Shown here piece after piece: positions 43,718-52,064 of a stretch of DNA of 60,197 nt. The stretch is from Burkholderiales bacterium Ga0077543 (GTDB lineage: Bacteria; Pseudomonadota; Gammaproteobacteria; Burkholderiales; Burkholderiaceae_C), in NCBI GenBank assembly GCA_001464055.1, contig LNET01000046.1:1-60197 (forward strand), given 5' to 3'. Numbering within the stretch: position 1 is the stretch's first letter; each line of letters begins with the position of its first letter. The notes beneath the pieces were generated by a model. It saw nothing but the letters and a program-made list of their open reading frames with translations. It was not told the origin of the DNA and ran no database searches. The translations under genes and the position numbers were made by a program.

Positions 43718-44995
43718 TCAAGCCTGGCCCGTGAAGACCGTGAGCACGCCGGTGTAGCCGTAAAGGTGGTGGCGGGCGATCTCGCCGCTGGCGAAGAAGC
43801 CTGCCAGCGGCACGTCGCCCAGCGCGTGCTGGACGATCTTCAGCTCGGCCGACGGCCCGCCGAAGTGCGGCCCGCCGCGGCCGGAGCAGCTGACGTACAG
43901 CGCCCCCATGATGCGCCGTGCGGACGACGACGACGCGGGCTCCGCGGGCGGCAGGGCACGGGCTGGCGGGCCGTCGCGCGGCTGGCGGTCGGCCATGTCG
44001 GCCACGTCGCCCAGCGGCAGCATCTGGCTGTCGGGGCTGAGTTCTTCGCGGATCTCGCTGCAGACGCGCACCAGGTCTCGCCGCGCGGCCTGCACGTCGC
44101 GCATGCAGAAGGCCATCCGCATGCCCACCTGCAACTGCTCGGCGACGGCCACGGCCTGGCGGCCCGGGTCCAGGCCGATGAGATGGCGCACCCGGGTGTC
44201 CACGCCGAACTGCCCGCCGTCGCGCCCGCCCAGGGCGAGTGCGGTGTCGTGTTCGTCGGTCAGGCCCACCAGGGTGTTGCGCAGGCGTGGCAGTACCTCG
44301 CGCGGGTTGTCCAGGCTCGCCAGCCCCAGGTCGGCCAGCAGGCAGGGCAGCGCCGGGCGGCCGTCGAGTTCGAGCACGACGTGCCGGTCTGCCGCGGTGA
44401 TGCGGCGGGTGGGCCCGACGGGCTGGCTGCCCTGCGTCACACGCGAGATCAGTGCCACGTCGCGCGTGAAGGCCACCCCCGACAGGCCTCCCTGCCAGAC
44501 GCCGTCGGCGAAATGCAACTGCCGCCCACGCGAAGCACACAGGCCGCCGAAAAGGTAGCCGCTGCTGGTGCGGTCGCTCATTTCGCCGATGAGTTCGGCC
44601 AGGTCGGGCGTTTGCGGGTCGGCGTGCACCAGGGCACTGAAAGGATCGATGCGGTGCAGCTTGCGGGCACCCGAAAACACCTCGAAACGCCCCGCGGGCA
44701 GGGCGCCGATCATCAGCACCAGTGCGGGTTCGTCGAAATACTCGACACCGCTGGCGGCCACGCCCAGGCCGACGCTGCCGACCCAGGCCACGCCAGGCCA
44801 GCGCTGCTGCAGTTCGGCCAGGACCGCGTCGGCATGTCCGGCGTAATGGTCGGTGATGTAGACGAAGCCCAGCGACAGCGGCCCGGCGCCGCTGGCGTCC
44901 TGGCGGGCCCGACCCGCTTCGACCTGCGCGCCAGCCAGAGCCAGCGCGCCGCGCCAGTCGGGGTGGGTGGCATGGCCGACGAGGAAGTCGTTCAC
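43718..44995 (-). CDS. FIST domain sensory protein
   Basis: A 425-residue cytoplasmic protein with FIST_N (residues about 30-210: FVYITDHYAGHADAVLAELQQRWPGVAWVGSVGLGV) and FIST_C (about 225-400: LRNTLVGLTDEHDTALAL, GALYVSCSGRGGPHFG, PLAGFFASGEIARHHLYGYTGVLTVF). FIST domains are thought to bind small ligands such as amino acids in signal transduction. The GTG at 44995 starts eight bases after the phaM stop and gives MNDFLVGHATHPDW; longer readings run into phaM. It is probably co-transcribed with phaM. Confidence 0.85.
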   Translation of the reverse strand: MNDFLVGHATHPDWRGALALAGAQVEAGRARQDASGAGPLSLGFVYITDHYAGHADAVLAELQQRWPGVAWVGSVGLGVAASGVEYFDEPALVLMIGALPAGRFEVFSGARKLHRIDPFSALVHADPQTPDLAELIGEMSDRTSSGYLFGGLCASRGRQLHFADGVWQGGLSGVAFTRDVALISRVTQGSQPVGPTRRITAADRHVVLELDGRPALPCLLADLGLASLDNPREVLPRLRNTLVGLTDEHDTALALGGRDGGQFGVDTRVRHLIGLDPGRQAVAVAEQLQVGMRMAFCMRDVQAARRDLVRVCSEIREELSPDSQMLPLGDVADMADRQPRDGPPARALPPAEPASSSSARRIMGALYVSCSGRGGPHFGGPSAELKIVQHALGDVPLAGFFASGEIARHHLYGYTGVLTVFTGQA

Positions 44996-45002
44996 GACGG
45001 CC

Positions 45003-45692
45003 TCAGGCGCGACGCTTGCCCACGCTGGCGCCCACCGCCACGCCAGGTTTGGCCGCCGTCCGCTTCGCCGCAGGCTTCTTGAGCGGAGGTGACTTGGCCG
45101 CAGGAGAACGACGGCGGCCCGCCGGCTTCTCCGCGGTGGCGGCCACCGCGGCAGGCCCCACCTCGGCCGAGCCGGCCTGCATCGCCTTGGCGGCAATCTC
45201 GGTGAATTGCTGGGTCAGCGCGCCCCACCACTTCATCGGGTCGACGGCCGCTGCCGCCGCAGCGGTTTGCGCTTCTGGTTCGACCGAGGGCGCTGGCGCG
45301 GGTTCGGGGGCGGGCTCGGAGGCGGCAGGCGGCGGCTCGGGTGCGGGTGGCGACATGAAGGCCGAAAAGCCCGCAGCGGTGGGTGCCGGTGCGGGCTTGA
45401 TGCTCAAGGCGTCGCGCAGGTCGGCCATGGGCAAATTCATGGTCTGCAGGGTGGCCAGGGTCATGCGCTGCACCTCCATGGCCTGGATCGTGGTGCCCAA
45501 CAGCTTGGCGTTCTGCTCCAGCCAGAACTGCACCGTCTTCAATTCGCCGATGCGCTTTTCGAGCTCGGCCGGGTCGAGCGTGGGCGCGACCCATTGACCC
45601 ATGGCCGGCATCGAGGCGCCGGCGCCTTTCATCAGGCCTTGCAGAAAGTCGAAGCCGGGCACCATTCCGGAAAAGTCCAGACCTGCAGCCAT
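45003..45692 (-). CDS. phaM: PHA granule regulatory protein PhaM
   Basis: A 229-residue granule-associated protein. The N-terminal part matches PhaM: FDFLQGLMKGAGASMPAMGQWVAPTLDPAELEKRIGELK, then QFWLEQNAKLLGTTIQAMEVQRMTLATLQTMN, across residues 12-85. A Pro/Ala/Glu-rich linker leads to an amphipathic PMKWWGALTQQFTEIAAKAM segment and a histone-like tail (AAKSPPLKKPAAKRTAAKP) that can bind DNA. PhaM activates PHA synthase and tethers granules to the nucleoid. No pha biosynthesis genes are in the window. ATG 45692 fits the homologous start. Confidence 0.9.
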   Translation of the reverse strand: MAAGLDFSGMVPGFDFLQGLMKGAGASMPAMGQWVAPTLDPAELEKRIGELKTVQFWLEQNAKLLGTTIQAMEVQRMTLATLQTMNLPMADLRDALSIKPAPAPTAAGFSAFMSPPAPEPPPAASEPAPEPAPAPSVEPEAQTAAAAAAVDPMKWWGALTQQFTEIAAKAMQAGSAEVGPAAVAATAEKPAGRRRSPAAKSPPLKKPAAKRTAAKPGVAVGASVGKRRA

Positions 45693-45754
45693 CCCATTCC
45701 CCCGTAACCAATCATCCCTACGGCTGCATTGTGCGCCCGTGCCGCTGCACCTGC

Positions 45755-46846
45755 CTATCTGGGCGACCCTGGCGGCGACCCGGGTCTGCTTGCCGACAGA
45801 TCTACACGCTGAACCCGGAAACCCTGTTCCTGCAGCAGCCTTGGCAAGGCCGCCGGGCCGGTCATGTGCAGGGCACCCACCGCCGCAAAAACGCGTCGGC
45901 CGCTGGCATGCTCGGCCACGATGCCGGCCGCCATCTGCGGATTGCGTGCGTCGTTCAGGCGCTTCAACTGCTCTCGCTCGGCGTAAGTGGGCGCACACTC
46001 GCACCAGTCTTCATAGCGCTCCATGAATCCCAGGTCACCCCGCTCCCAGGCGTCGACCAGGCGCACGAGCGCACGCCGGGCACTGCCGTCTTCCAGCTGC
46101 CGCAATGCGTCGGCCAGCTGGGGTTCGATGTCTTCGGGGCGCTCGGGCTGGAGCGCGGCGGTCTGCTGGGCCAGGGTTTCCAGGCTCAGGATGCGCCTGC
46201 CGCGGCTACGAGCTTCTGCGGCCAGCACACGTTCCTGGCCGAAGGCCGCGTCCAGACCCAACCAGCGCGCGTCCAGCAGCGTGAGCGTGGCAGCCTGCAT
46301 CAGCGGAGGCAGGCCGGCCAGCGCCACCAGCGGCGTGCAACTGCGCCGCGCGGCAAGCGCCAGGCGCTGCTGCAGCGCAGGTGACAGCGCGGGCACAACC
46401 CCCGCCCGGTCCAGCGCCGCCAGCGCAGCGTCGTTGAGCTGTTGCATCAGCGCCGGGTCGTCGACGTCCAGTTCCAGCGCCAGGGTGTCGCTGGCAGCCA
46501 GCGCGGCAGCCACGCGCGGGCCAGGCCGCTGCCAATGTGGTCGGCCGACGTGCACGGTGCCGTAGAGATAGGACGTACGGCCGTCGCGCTGCAGCCGCCA
46601 CAACATGCCGCGGTCGCGGGCCGGGCCGGCGCTGCGCACTGGCGGCACGTTGGGCGGGCAGGCTTCGGCGGCGGGCTGCGAAGCCGGCTCATCCGGCATT
46701 CCCTGCGCCTGTGCAGCCAGCAGGCCAAGCCCGCAGGCCAGGGCCAGCAGGGCGCGGCCGCTCCAGCGCCAGCCCGGCAGCAACGCCACCCCGGCCCGCG
46801 CAGCCTTGCCCTGCAGGCCGCGCTGCGGTGGGCACGGTGCGGTCAC
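45755..46846 (-). CDS. TraB/GumN family protein
   Basis: A 363-residue exported or anchored protein. The signal region is LLALACGLGLLAAQAQG. The TraB signatures are SYLYGTVHVGRPHWQRP near residue 95 (GTxH) and VFAAVGALHMTGPAALPRLLQEQGFRV near the end (GxxH), which in the family build a metal-dependent site. Some animal TraB/TIKI relatives are metalloproteases; function in bacteria is open. The GTG at 46846 overlaps the retropepsin stop by three bases. It is the last gene of a three-gene minus-strand unit. Confidence 0.83.
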   Translation of the reverse strand: MTAPCPPQRGLQGKAARAGVALLPGWRWSGRALLALACGLGLLAAQAQGMPDEPASQPAAEACPPNVPPVRSAGPARDRGMLWRLQRDGRTSYLYGTVHVGRPHWQRPGPRVAAALAASDTLALELDVDDPALMQQLNDAALAALDRAGVVPALSPALQQRLALAARRSCTPLVALAGLPPLMQAATLTLLDARWLGLDAAFGQERVLAAEARSRGRRILSLETLAQQTAALQPERPEDIEPQLADALRQLEDGSARRALVRLVDAWERGDLGFMERYEDWCECAPTYAEREQLKRLNDARNPQMAAGIVAEHASGRRVFAAVGALHMTGPAALPRLLQEQGFRVQRVDLSASRPGSPPGSPR

Positions 46847-47328
46847 TGCGCACCGCCCAGTTCCACGCGCAGGCGGCCGTCGTTCTGCTGCCAGCGCAGG
46901 CGGCCCAGCACGTCCATGCCGAGCAGAGGAGAACCCAATCCGCCCAGCGCCGTGATGCGCAGACGGTCGGCGCGAACACCGCCATCCAGCACCAGGTCGG
47001 CGACGACGACGCTGCCGGTGACGATGCCGCCGGCCGTGGAAGAACGGACCTGGCCCACGCTGATCAGGCCCAGCTCGTCGGCCAGGGCCTGCGGGATCGC
47101 GGTGCCCGTCGCGCCGGTATCGACCAGGAAATCGACTGCGCGCCCGTTCAGGCTCCCGCGCCAGTGGTAGTGCCCGTCGGGGCTGCGCTGGATCTCGACG
47201 ACGCTGCCATCGACGACGAAGCGCATCGCCGCAGCGCGCGACTGCCAGGTCTGCACACCCAGGAACAGGCCCAGACCCAGCAGCATCCAGACGGTGCCGT
47301 GCTTGACCCAGCCGGGCAGGTCGTTCAC
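46843..47328 (-). CDS. Membrane-anchored retropepsin-like aspartic protease (clan AA)
   Basis: A 161-residue protein with one N-terminal helix (VWMLLGLGLFLGVQTW) and a periplasmic aspartic protease domain. The active site is FLVDTGATGTAIP (about residues 66-78), with the flap and the second hydrophobic-hydrophobic-glycine motif in LLGMDVLGRL. Such single-domain proteases act as homodimers, like retropepsins, and belong to the TIGR02281-type family. ATG 47328 overlaps the upstream stop (ATGA) and the downstream GTG overlaps its stop, so the unit is tightly coupled. Confidence 0.87.
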   Translation of the reverse strand: MNDLPGWVKHGTVWMLLGLGLFLGVQTWQSRAAAMRFVVDGSVVEIQRSPDGHYHWRGSLNGRAVDFLVDTGATGTAIPQALADELGLISVGQVRSSTAGGIVTGSVVVADLVLDGGVRADRLRITALGGLGSPLLGMDVLGRLRWQQNDGRLRVELGGAQ

Positions 47329-48152
47329 GGCGCGGCCGGTTCTGCAAGGGCGGCGTCGGCGCCCGCAGCGCCCACGGGCACGTGCAGCGCCAAGGCGCCC
47401 AGCACGCTCTGGCCTTCGCTGCCGGGCAGTTCAAGATGGAGGCTGTCGCCAGCCATCCAGCCGCCGCCGGTTTCCAGCGCCGGGCCGCCGACCAGGCTGC
47501 CGGCGCCCAGCGCCTGCCATCGGGCCAGCGTCGCGATGCGCGCCCCGAAACCCGCCGCTTCGCCTGCCGCCGCCTGCGCCGCGATCAAGGCGCAGGCGGC
47601 GCCACGGCGACGCACGTCCAGCTTCTGCGCCGGCAGACCGGCCTGCCAGCCTTGGCCGACTTCGTCGGGCGTGGCCGCCAGGGGGCTGAAGGCGGTTGCC
47701 AGCACGTTGTCGGCCGCACCCCAGGTTGCGGCCAGCAGCAGCAGACGCACGCCGTCGAGTGCCACGTCGGCATCCGCACCCTGGGCCACGTCGCCCGTCA
47801 CGGCGGCCAGCTGCACGCGGCACGGCAGGCTGTCGCGCGCAGGCAGGGGGACCGCACCCACGGGCCGCAGGAAGCTGTCGCTGCGGGCCAGAACCGGGCC
47901 TGGCGCCCAAAGGTGGGCACGTGGCAGCGGCGCCAGGCAGGCGCGCGGGTCGAACGGGAAAGCGTGGCGTGCCTTGCCGCCGTTCAGGCTTGCGTACAGG
48001 TCTTCCAGCTGCGGGCTGAGGAAGTTCCAGTCGTCCAGCAGCTGCTGCAGGGTGCCGGCGATGTGGGCTGCGAGATGGGCGCTGGCGAGGTCGCGCGAGA
48101 CGACGATGAGCTGACCGCTGCGGGAACCGTCGTGGAGCGTGGCAATCTTCAT
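47325..48152 (-). CDS. Degenerate fumarylacetoacetate-hydrolase-like protein
   Basis: A 275-residue protein. The N-terminus MKIATLHDGSRSGQLIVVSR with AHIAGTLQQLLDDWNFLSP matches the N-terminal domain of FAH-type hydrolases (fumarylacetoacetase N-2), and LAPLPRAHLWAPGP matches the start of the catalytic domain. The metal-binding ExE region, normally GIDFEAEV, is replaced by DSLPCRVQLAAVTGDVAQG, and the SGTVSN-type end is also degraded. It is therefore probably not an active hydrolase. ATG 48152 leads a coupled operon with the retropepsin and TraB/GumN genes. Confidence 0.72.
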   Translation of the reverse strand: MKIATLHDGSRSGQLIVVSRDLASAHLAAHIAGTLQQLLDDWNFLSPQLEDLYASLNGGKARHAFPFDPRACLAPLPRAHLWAPGPVLARSDSFLRPVGAVPLPARDSLPCRVQLAAVTGDVAQGADADVALDGVRLLLLAATWGAADNVLATAFSPLAATPDEVGQGWQAGLPAQKLDVRRRGAACALIAAQAAAGEAAGFGARIATLARWQALGAGSLVGGPALETGGGWMAGDSLHLELPGSEGQSVLGALALHVPVGAAGADAALAEPAAP

Positions 48153-48236
48153 GCGGGTGTCGGTTGGGGTACCCGCTTGGGTGGGCACCTTCGGGGCGAT
48201 GCGCCAGGTCGGGCGCGATGCCAGCATTGTCCCGCG

Positions 48237-49253
48237 ATGGCCATGCCCCGTCCGACCCTGCTGACACCGACGCCTGGCCCCAGACGCCAGGCGGCGGCGC
48301 TGCTGCTGACGCTGGCCGTGCTCGCGGGCCATCTGGCCGGGCTGGGCGCGGCGCCGGAACCCGAGCCGCGGCCAGCACCGCTGCCTGTGCTGCAACTGCG
48401 CCTGCTCGAAACCGGCGCGGCCGGGCCGCTGCCCGGTCCATCGGGCCCGACCGGATCCGCGCCGACTAGGCCGGCGCCGCCGCCGCTCATCAGGCCAAGG
48501 GCCGCCGTCACCACAGCACCTGCCTTGCCAGCCGCACCAGGCCCGGCTTCCACGCCGCAGGCCAGCGAGCAGGCCTCCGGGGCCGCTGACCCACCCGCGC
48601 CCTGGCCTGCCTACAGGGTGGTCCTGCCCCCTGCGGCCACCCGGCACTACCAGCTGCAACGCGGCAGCCGCAGCAGCCCGGTGCGGCTGAGCTGGGCGCC
48701 GCAAGCCCAGGGCTACGAGTTGTCGCTGATGGCCGAAGGCGGCGACCTGGATGGCCTGGGAGCGGCCAGCCGCGGCCATGTCGGGCCGACCGGGCTGGTA
48801 CCCGAACGGCATGTCGAACGCCGCCGCGGCCGCGACCAGCGCGCCACCAATTTCGACCTGGCAAGCGGCCAGGTGCGAGGCAGCGGTGGCGGCCAGCCCC
48901 ACCCCTGGCCCGCGGGTGGCCAGGACCGCCTGAGCTGGCTGGTGCAGCTGGCCGCCGTGCTGCAGGCCGATGCGACGCTGGCCCGGCCGGGTGCACACAT
49001 CGTGCTGGCGGTGGCCGGGCCCCGCGGGCCGCCCGCCACCTGGCTGTTCCAGGTGCGCGGCCCCGAAACCGTGACGCTGGGCAACGGCCATGACACCCCG
49101 GGCCTGGCACTCCGACGCGCTGCACAACACCCCTACGACCTGCAGGTCGATGTCTGGCTGGACCCTGCCGACCACCACCTGCCCTTGCGCCTGCGCATGG
49201 CCGCGCCTCCCGGCGACTGGGAAAGTGTCTGGCTATTGCAGCCCACGCCTTGA
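48237..49253 (+). CDS. DUF3108-type periplasmic protein with Pro/Ala linker
   Basis: A 338-residue protein. A hydrophobic N-terminal segment (AAALLLTLAVLAGHLAGLGAA) acts as signal or anchor, followed by a low-complexity Pro/Ala region (residues about 35-120). The C-terminal part has the DUF3108 beta-strand pattern: YQLQRGSRSSPVRLSWAPQAQGYELSLMAEG at 140-170, LSWLVQLAAVLQ and LPLRLRMAAPPGDWESVWLLQ near the end. DUF3108 proteins are periplasmic beta-barrel-like proteins of unknown role. It is divergent from the FAH-like gene across 84 bases. Confidence 0.7.
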   Translation: MAMPRPTLLTPTPGPRRQAAALLLTLAVLAGHLAGLGAAPEPEPRPAPLPVLQLRLLETGAAGPLPGPSGPTGSAPTRPAPPPLIRPRAAVTTAPALPAAPGPASTPQASEQASGAADPPAPWPAYRVVLPPAATRHYQLQRGSRSSPVRLSWAPQAQGYELSLMAEGGDLDGLGAASRGHVGPTGLVPERHVERRRGRDQRATNFDLASGQVRGSGGGQPHPWPAGGQDRLSWLVQLAAVLQADATLARPGAHIVLAVAGPRGPPATWLFQVRGPETVTLGNGHDTPGLALRRAAQHPYDLQVDVWLDPADHHLPLRLRMAAPPGDWESVWLLQPTP

Positions 49254-49298
49254 TTTGTTCGAACCCGTACCGATGTAGTGGAACTGGAGGTGCACCGC

Positions 49299-49571
49299 AT
49301 GCAACTGCTTTACAACTCGGAAAGCTTCGCCGTCGTCCAGTTCGATCTGCCCGCCGACCCGACCCGCGCCGCTGCGCTGGAGCCAGCGCTGGGGGGCTTC
49401 GAGATCGTCGACAAGTTCGCCCGCCGCGAAGTGTTCATCCAGGGCGCCCTGGCCGAGCGCTTCCGCGCCGGGGTGCAGTCGCTGGCCGAAAGCGGACCCA
49501 GCGAAGACCAGTTCGACGATTTCATCGCCGGCTTCACCGAATCGGCCTTGCAGCCGGTGGTTTTGCACTGA
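49299..49571 (+). CDS. DUF3567 protein
   Basis: A 90-residue protein matching the Burkholderiales-specific DUF3567: MQLLYNSESFAVVQFD, GGFEIVDKFARREVFIQGALAERFRAGV, EDQFDDFIAGF and a PVVLH ending. Its function is unknown; the family is a useful taxonomic marker. A GGAGG Shine-Dalgarno lies eight bases before ATG 49299, which settles the start over an in-frame GTG at 49278. The 112 bases after it lead to the AAA+ gene without a recognised terminator. Confidence 0.88.
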   Translation: MQLLYNSESFAVVQFDLPADPTRAAALEPALGGFEIVDKFARREVFIQGALAERFRAGVQSLAESGPSEDQFDDFIAGFTESALQPVVLH

Positions 49572-49683
49572 CGGTTGGCCGGCCGCCAGCCCGGCCGTCA
49601 GCCCGGCCTGCCGCCAGGGCTTGTGCCTGGGCACGCGCTGGGTCAACATCCCCGCATTCCGGCAGCTTCCCCAAGGGGGCCCC

Positions 49684-51996
49684 ATGGCCCGCGTGCCAGA
49701 CAGTCGAACCCTGCTTTCCCCCGGCCTGGCGCAGGCGCCGGTGCTCGACCTGTTGTGCTCGCACTTCGTGCTGACACTCACGCTCGGGCAGGCCGGCCGC
49801 TTCAACCTGCGGCGCGACTGCAACAGCCTGTTGTCGATCGTCGGGCGCCACCTGGTCTGGCCGCTGCCGGTGCTCGGCCGGGTGCGCAGCTTCCTGGCCC
49901 GGCGCTGCAAGGGCAGCGCGCCCTGGCGCGGTCATGAAGCGCTGACCGATGCTGCTTTCCTGGAGCGCCACGGTGGCTGGCGCGGGCCGTACGAGGAAGG
50001 CACGCTGTTCTTCTACATCGACGAATATGTCAAGGACGCGCCGAAGGACCTGCTGACGATGCTGGGCGCCAGCTGCGACTGGATGGCCCGGCGCCTGAAG
50101 AAGGACAGCGCGCTGGTGCAGACCAACATCGACGCCCTGGCCGGCCTGCTGCAGCTGAACCCGGCCGAACGTGCGCTGCTGCTGTACGGCACGCTGGCCC
50201 GCTGCCAGCGCGACCTGCGCGGGCTGCTCGTCGAATTCAAGGTCAGCAATGCCCAGGAAGCCTATGCCGCGCTGGCCAGTGCGGCCGGCGTCGACGCGCG
50301 TGAACTGGCCGAAGCGCTGCGTGCCGGTTCGCGCCTGGAACGCATCGGCATGGTCGAGAACCTCATCAGCGAACAGAACATCACCGACCTGGCCGATCTG
50401 ATGAAAGTCAGCGAACAGCTGCCGCCGGTGCTGATGCGCGAATACCGCGCCCCGGGCGAGCTGATGGCGGTCTTCACGCGCCCGGCCCAGGCCAGCGAGC
50501 TGGGCGTGGCCGACTTCGCCTTCGCCGCAGACGACGTGCAGGTGCTGACCACGCTGCTGCGCAACGCCAACGCCCGCAAGGAAGCCGGCGTGAATGTGCT
50601 GCTTTACGGCCCGCCGGGCACCGGCAAGACCGAACTGGCCAAGGTCTGCGCTGCCGCCGCCGGGCTCCAGCTGTACGAGGTGGAATATGCCGACCGCGAC
50701 GGCAACAGCCTGAGCGGGCGCGACCGTTACCGCAGCCTGCAGATCAGCCAGGTCTTCCTGAAGGGCAGCGAGCAGGTCGCGCTGCTGTTCGACGAGGTCG
50801 AAGACGTGTTCCCGCCGATCAGCAACGAAGCCGCGCAGCTGATCGCGCGCATGGACAACGGCGACGCACCGCCCAGCAGCAGCGTCGGTGGCAAGGCCTG
50901 GGTGAATCAGATCCTGGAAACCAACCCGGTGCCGGTGATCTGGGTGACCAACCGCATCGAACAGATCGACCCTGCCTTTCGCCGCCGCTTCCAGTACCAC
51001 CTGCGGCTCTTGAGCCCGCCGCCGGGCGCGCGCCTGGGTTTGGTGGCACGCGCACTGGACGGCGCGCCCGTGGGTGTCGAATTCGCCGCCAAGCTGGCCG
51101 AAAGGCGCGGCCTGACACCGGCCCAGGTTCGTACGGCCGTGCGATTCGCCCGGCTGGCGCACCCTGGCGACGCCGCGCCGGCCGACTTCGAGGCCCTGCT
51201 GCTGCGCCAGCTGGCCCACGCCGACCTGGCGCTGGGCAGCGCCGGCAAGCCAGAACGCCCGCCGCGCGAGGTGCCCACCACCTATGACCTGAGCCTGCTG
51301 AATGTGGAATGCCGCTTCGAGGTGCCGCGCATCATCGAAGCGCTGCAGCGCCGCGGCCATGGCACGCTGTGTTTCCACGGCGCACCGGGCACTGGCAAGA
51401 CGGCCCTGGCCGAACACATCGCCCAGGCCCTGCAACGCAGCCTGATGGTGCGCCAGACCAGCGACATCGCCAGCAAGTTCGTCGGCGAAACCGAACAGAA
51501 CATGGCACGCATGTTCGAGGAAGCCAGCCAGGAAGGCGCGGTGCTCCTGCTCGACGAGGCCGACAGCTTCCTGCGCAGCCGGCGCATGGCAGAGCGCCAC
51601 TACGAAGTCACCGAAGTCAACGAGATGCTTCAGGGCATGGAGCGCTTCGCCGGCATCTTCATCTGCACCACCAACAGCTTCGACGACCTGGACGAAGCGG
51701 CGCTGCGCCGCTTCACCTTCAAGATCCGCTTCCAGCCTCTGACCCGGGCTCAGCGCACGCGCATGTTCGTGGCCGAAGCCCTGGCCGGCGACGCCGCGGC
51801 CCTGACGCCCGAGCAGGACCAGCGCCTGGCCGCACTGGACCAACTGGTGCCGGGCGACTTCGCGGCGGTGCAGCGGCAGGTCGAGATCCTGGGCACGGGC
51901 TTCGAGCCCGATGCCTTCCTGTCCCAGCTGGAAGGCGAACACCGCGTCAAGCCGGGCGTACGCCAGCGCCGCGGCATGGGTTTCGTGCAGTCCTGA
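49684..51996 (+). CDS. AAA+ ATPase with two ATPase modules
   Basis: A 770-residue protein. An N-terminal helical region of about 300 residues with no recognised domain is followed by two AAA+ modules. Module 1: Walker A GPPGTGKT at 309-316, Walker B LLFDEVEDVF, sensor WVTNR, arginine finger region DPAFRRRF. Module 2: Walker A GAPGTGKT at 566-573, Walker B LLLDEADSF, sensor CTTNSF and LDEAALRRFTFKI. Both modules look complete. It resembles Cdc48/FtsH-like remodelers in layout but has no protease domain. The substrate is unknown. ATG 49684 was chosen from context; DUF3567 lies upstream. Confidence 0.83.
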   Translation: MARVPDSRTLLSPGLAQAPVLDLLCSHFVLTLTLGQAGRFNLRRDCNSLLSIVGRHLVWPLPVLGRVRSFLARRCKGSAPWRGHEALTDAAFLERHGGWRGPYEEGTLFFYIDEYVKDAPKDLLTMLGASCDWMARRLKKDSALVQTNIDALAGLLQLNPAERALLLYGTLARCQRDLRGLLVEFKVSNAQEAYAALASAAGVDARELAEALRAGSRLERIGMVENLISEQNITDLADLMKVSEQLPPVLMREYRAPGELMAVFTRPAQASELGVADFAFAADDVQVLTTLLRNANARKEAGVNVLLYGPPGTGKTELAKVCAAAAGLQLYEVEYADRDGNSLSGRDRYRSLQISQVFLKGSEQVALLFDEVEDVFPPISNEAAQLIARMDNGDAPPSSSVGGKAWVNQILETNPVPVIWVTNRIEQIDPAFRRRFQYHLRLLSPPPGARLGLVARALDGAPVGVEFAAKLAERRGLTPAQVRTAVRFARLAHPGDAAPADFEALLLRQLAHADLALGSAGKPERPPREVPTTYDLSLLNVECRFEVPRIIEALQRRGHGTLCFHGAPGTGKTALAEHIAQALQRSLMVRQTSDIASKFVGETEQNMARMFEEASQEGAVLLLDEADSFLRSRRMAERHYEVTEVNEMLQGMERFAGIFICTTNSFDDLDEAALRRFTFKIRFQPLTRAQRTRMFVAEALAGDAAALTPEQDQRLAALDQLVPGDFAAVQRQVEILGTGFEPDAFLSQLEGEHRVKPGVRQRRGMGFVQS

Positions 51997-52064
51997 CGGT
52001 AGTTGGACCTCGGCCCATACCCCCGACCGGGTCAAGCCGAGGGTGCCTGCGTCGATAAAGACGC

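Noticed and set aside
40853..45082. A 1409-codon open frame on the plus strand across glcE, glcD and the FIST gene
   Set aside because: It lies antisense to genes with full family motifs. Its translation is a shadow rich in His, Gln, Arg and Ala with no domain, the usual by-product of strongly GC-biased third positions.
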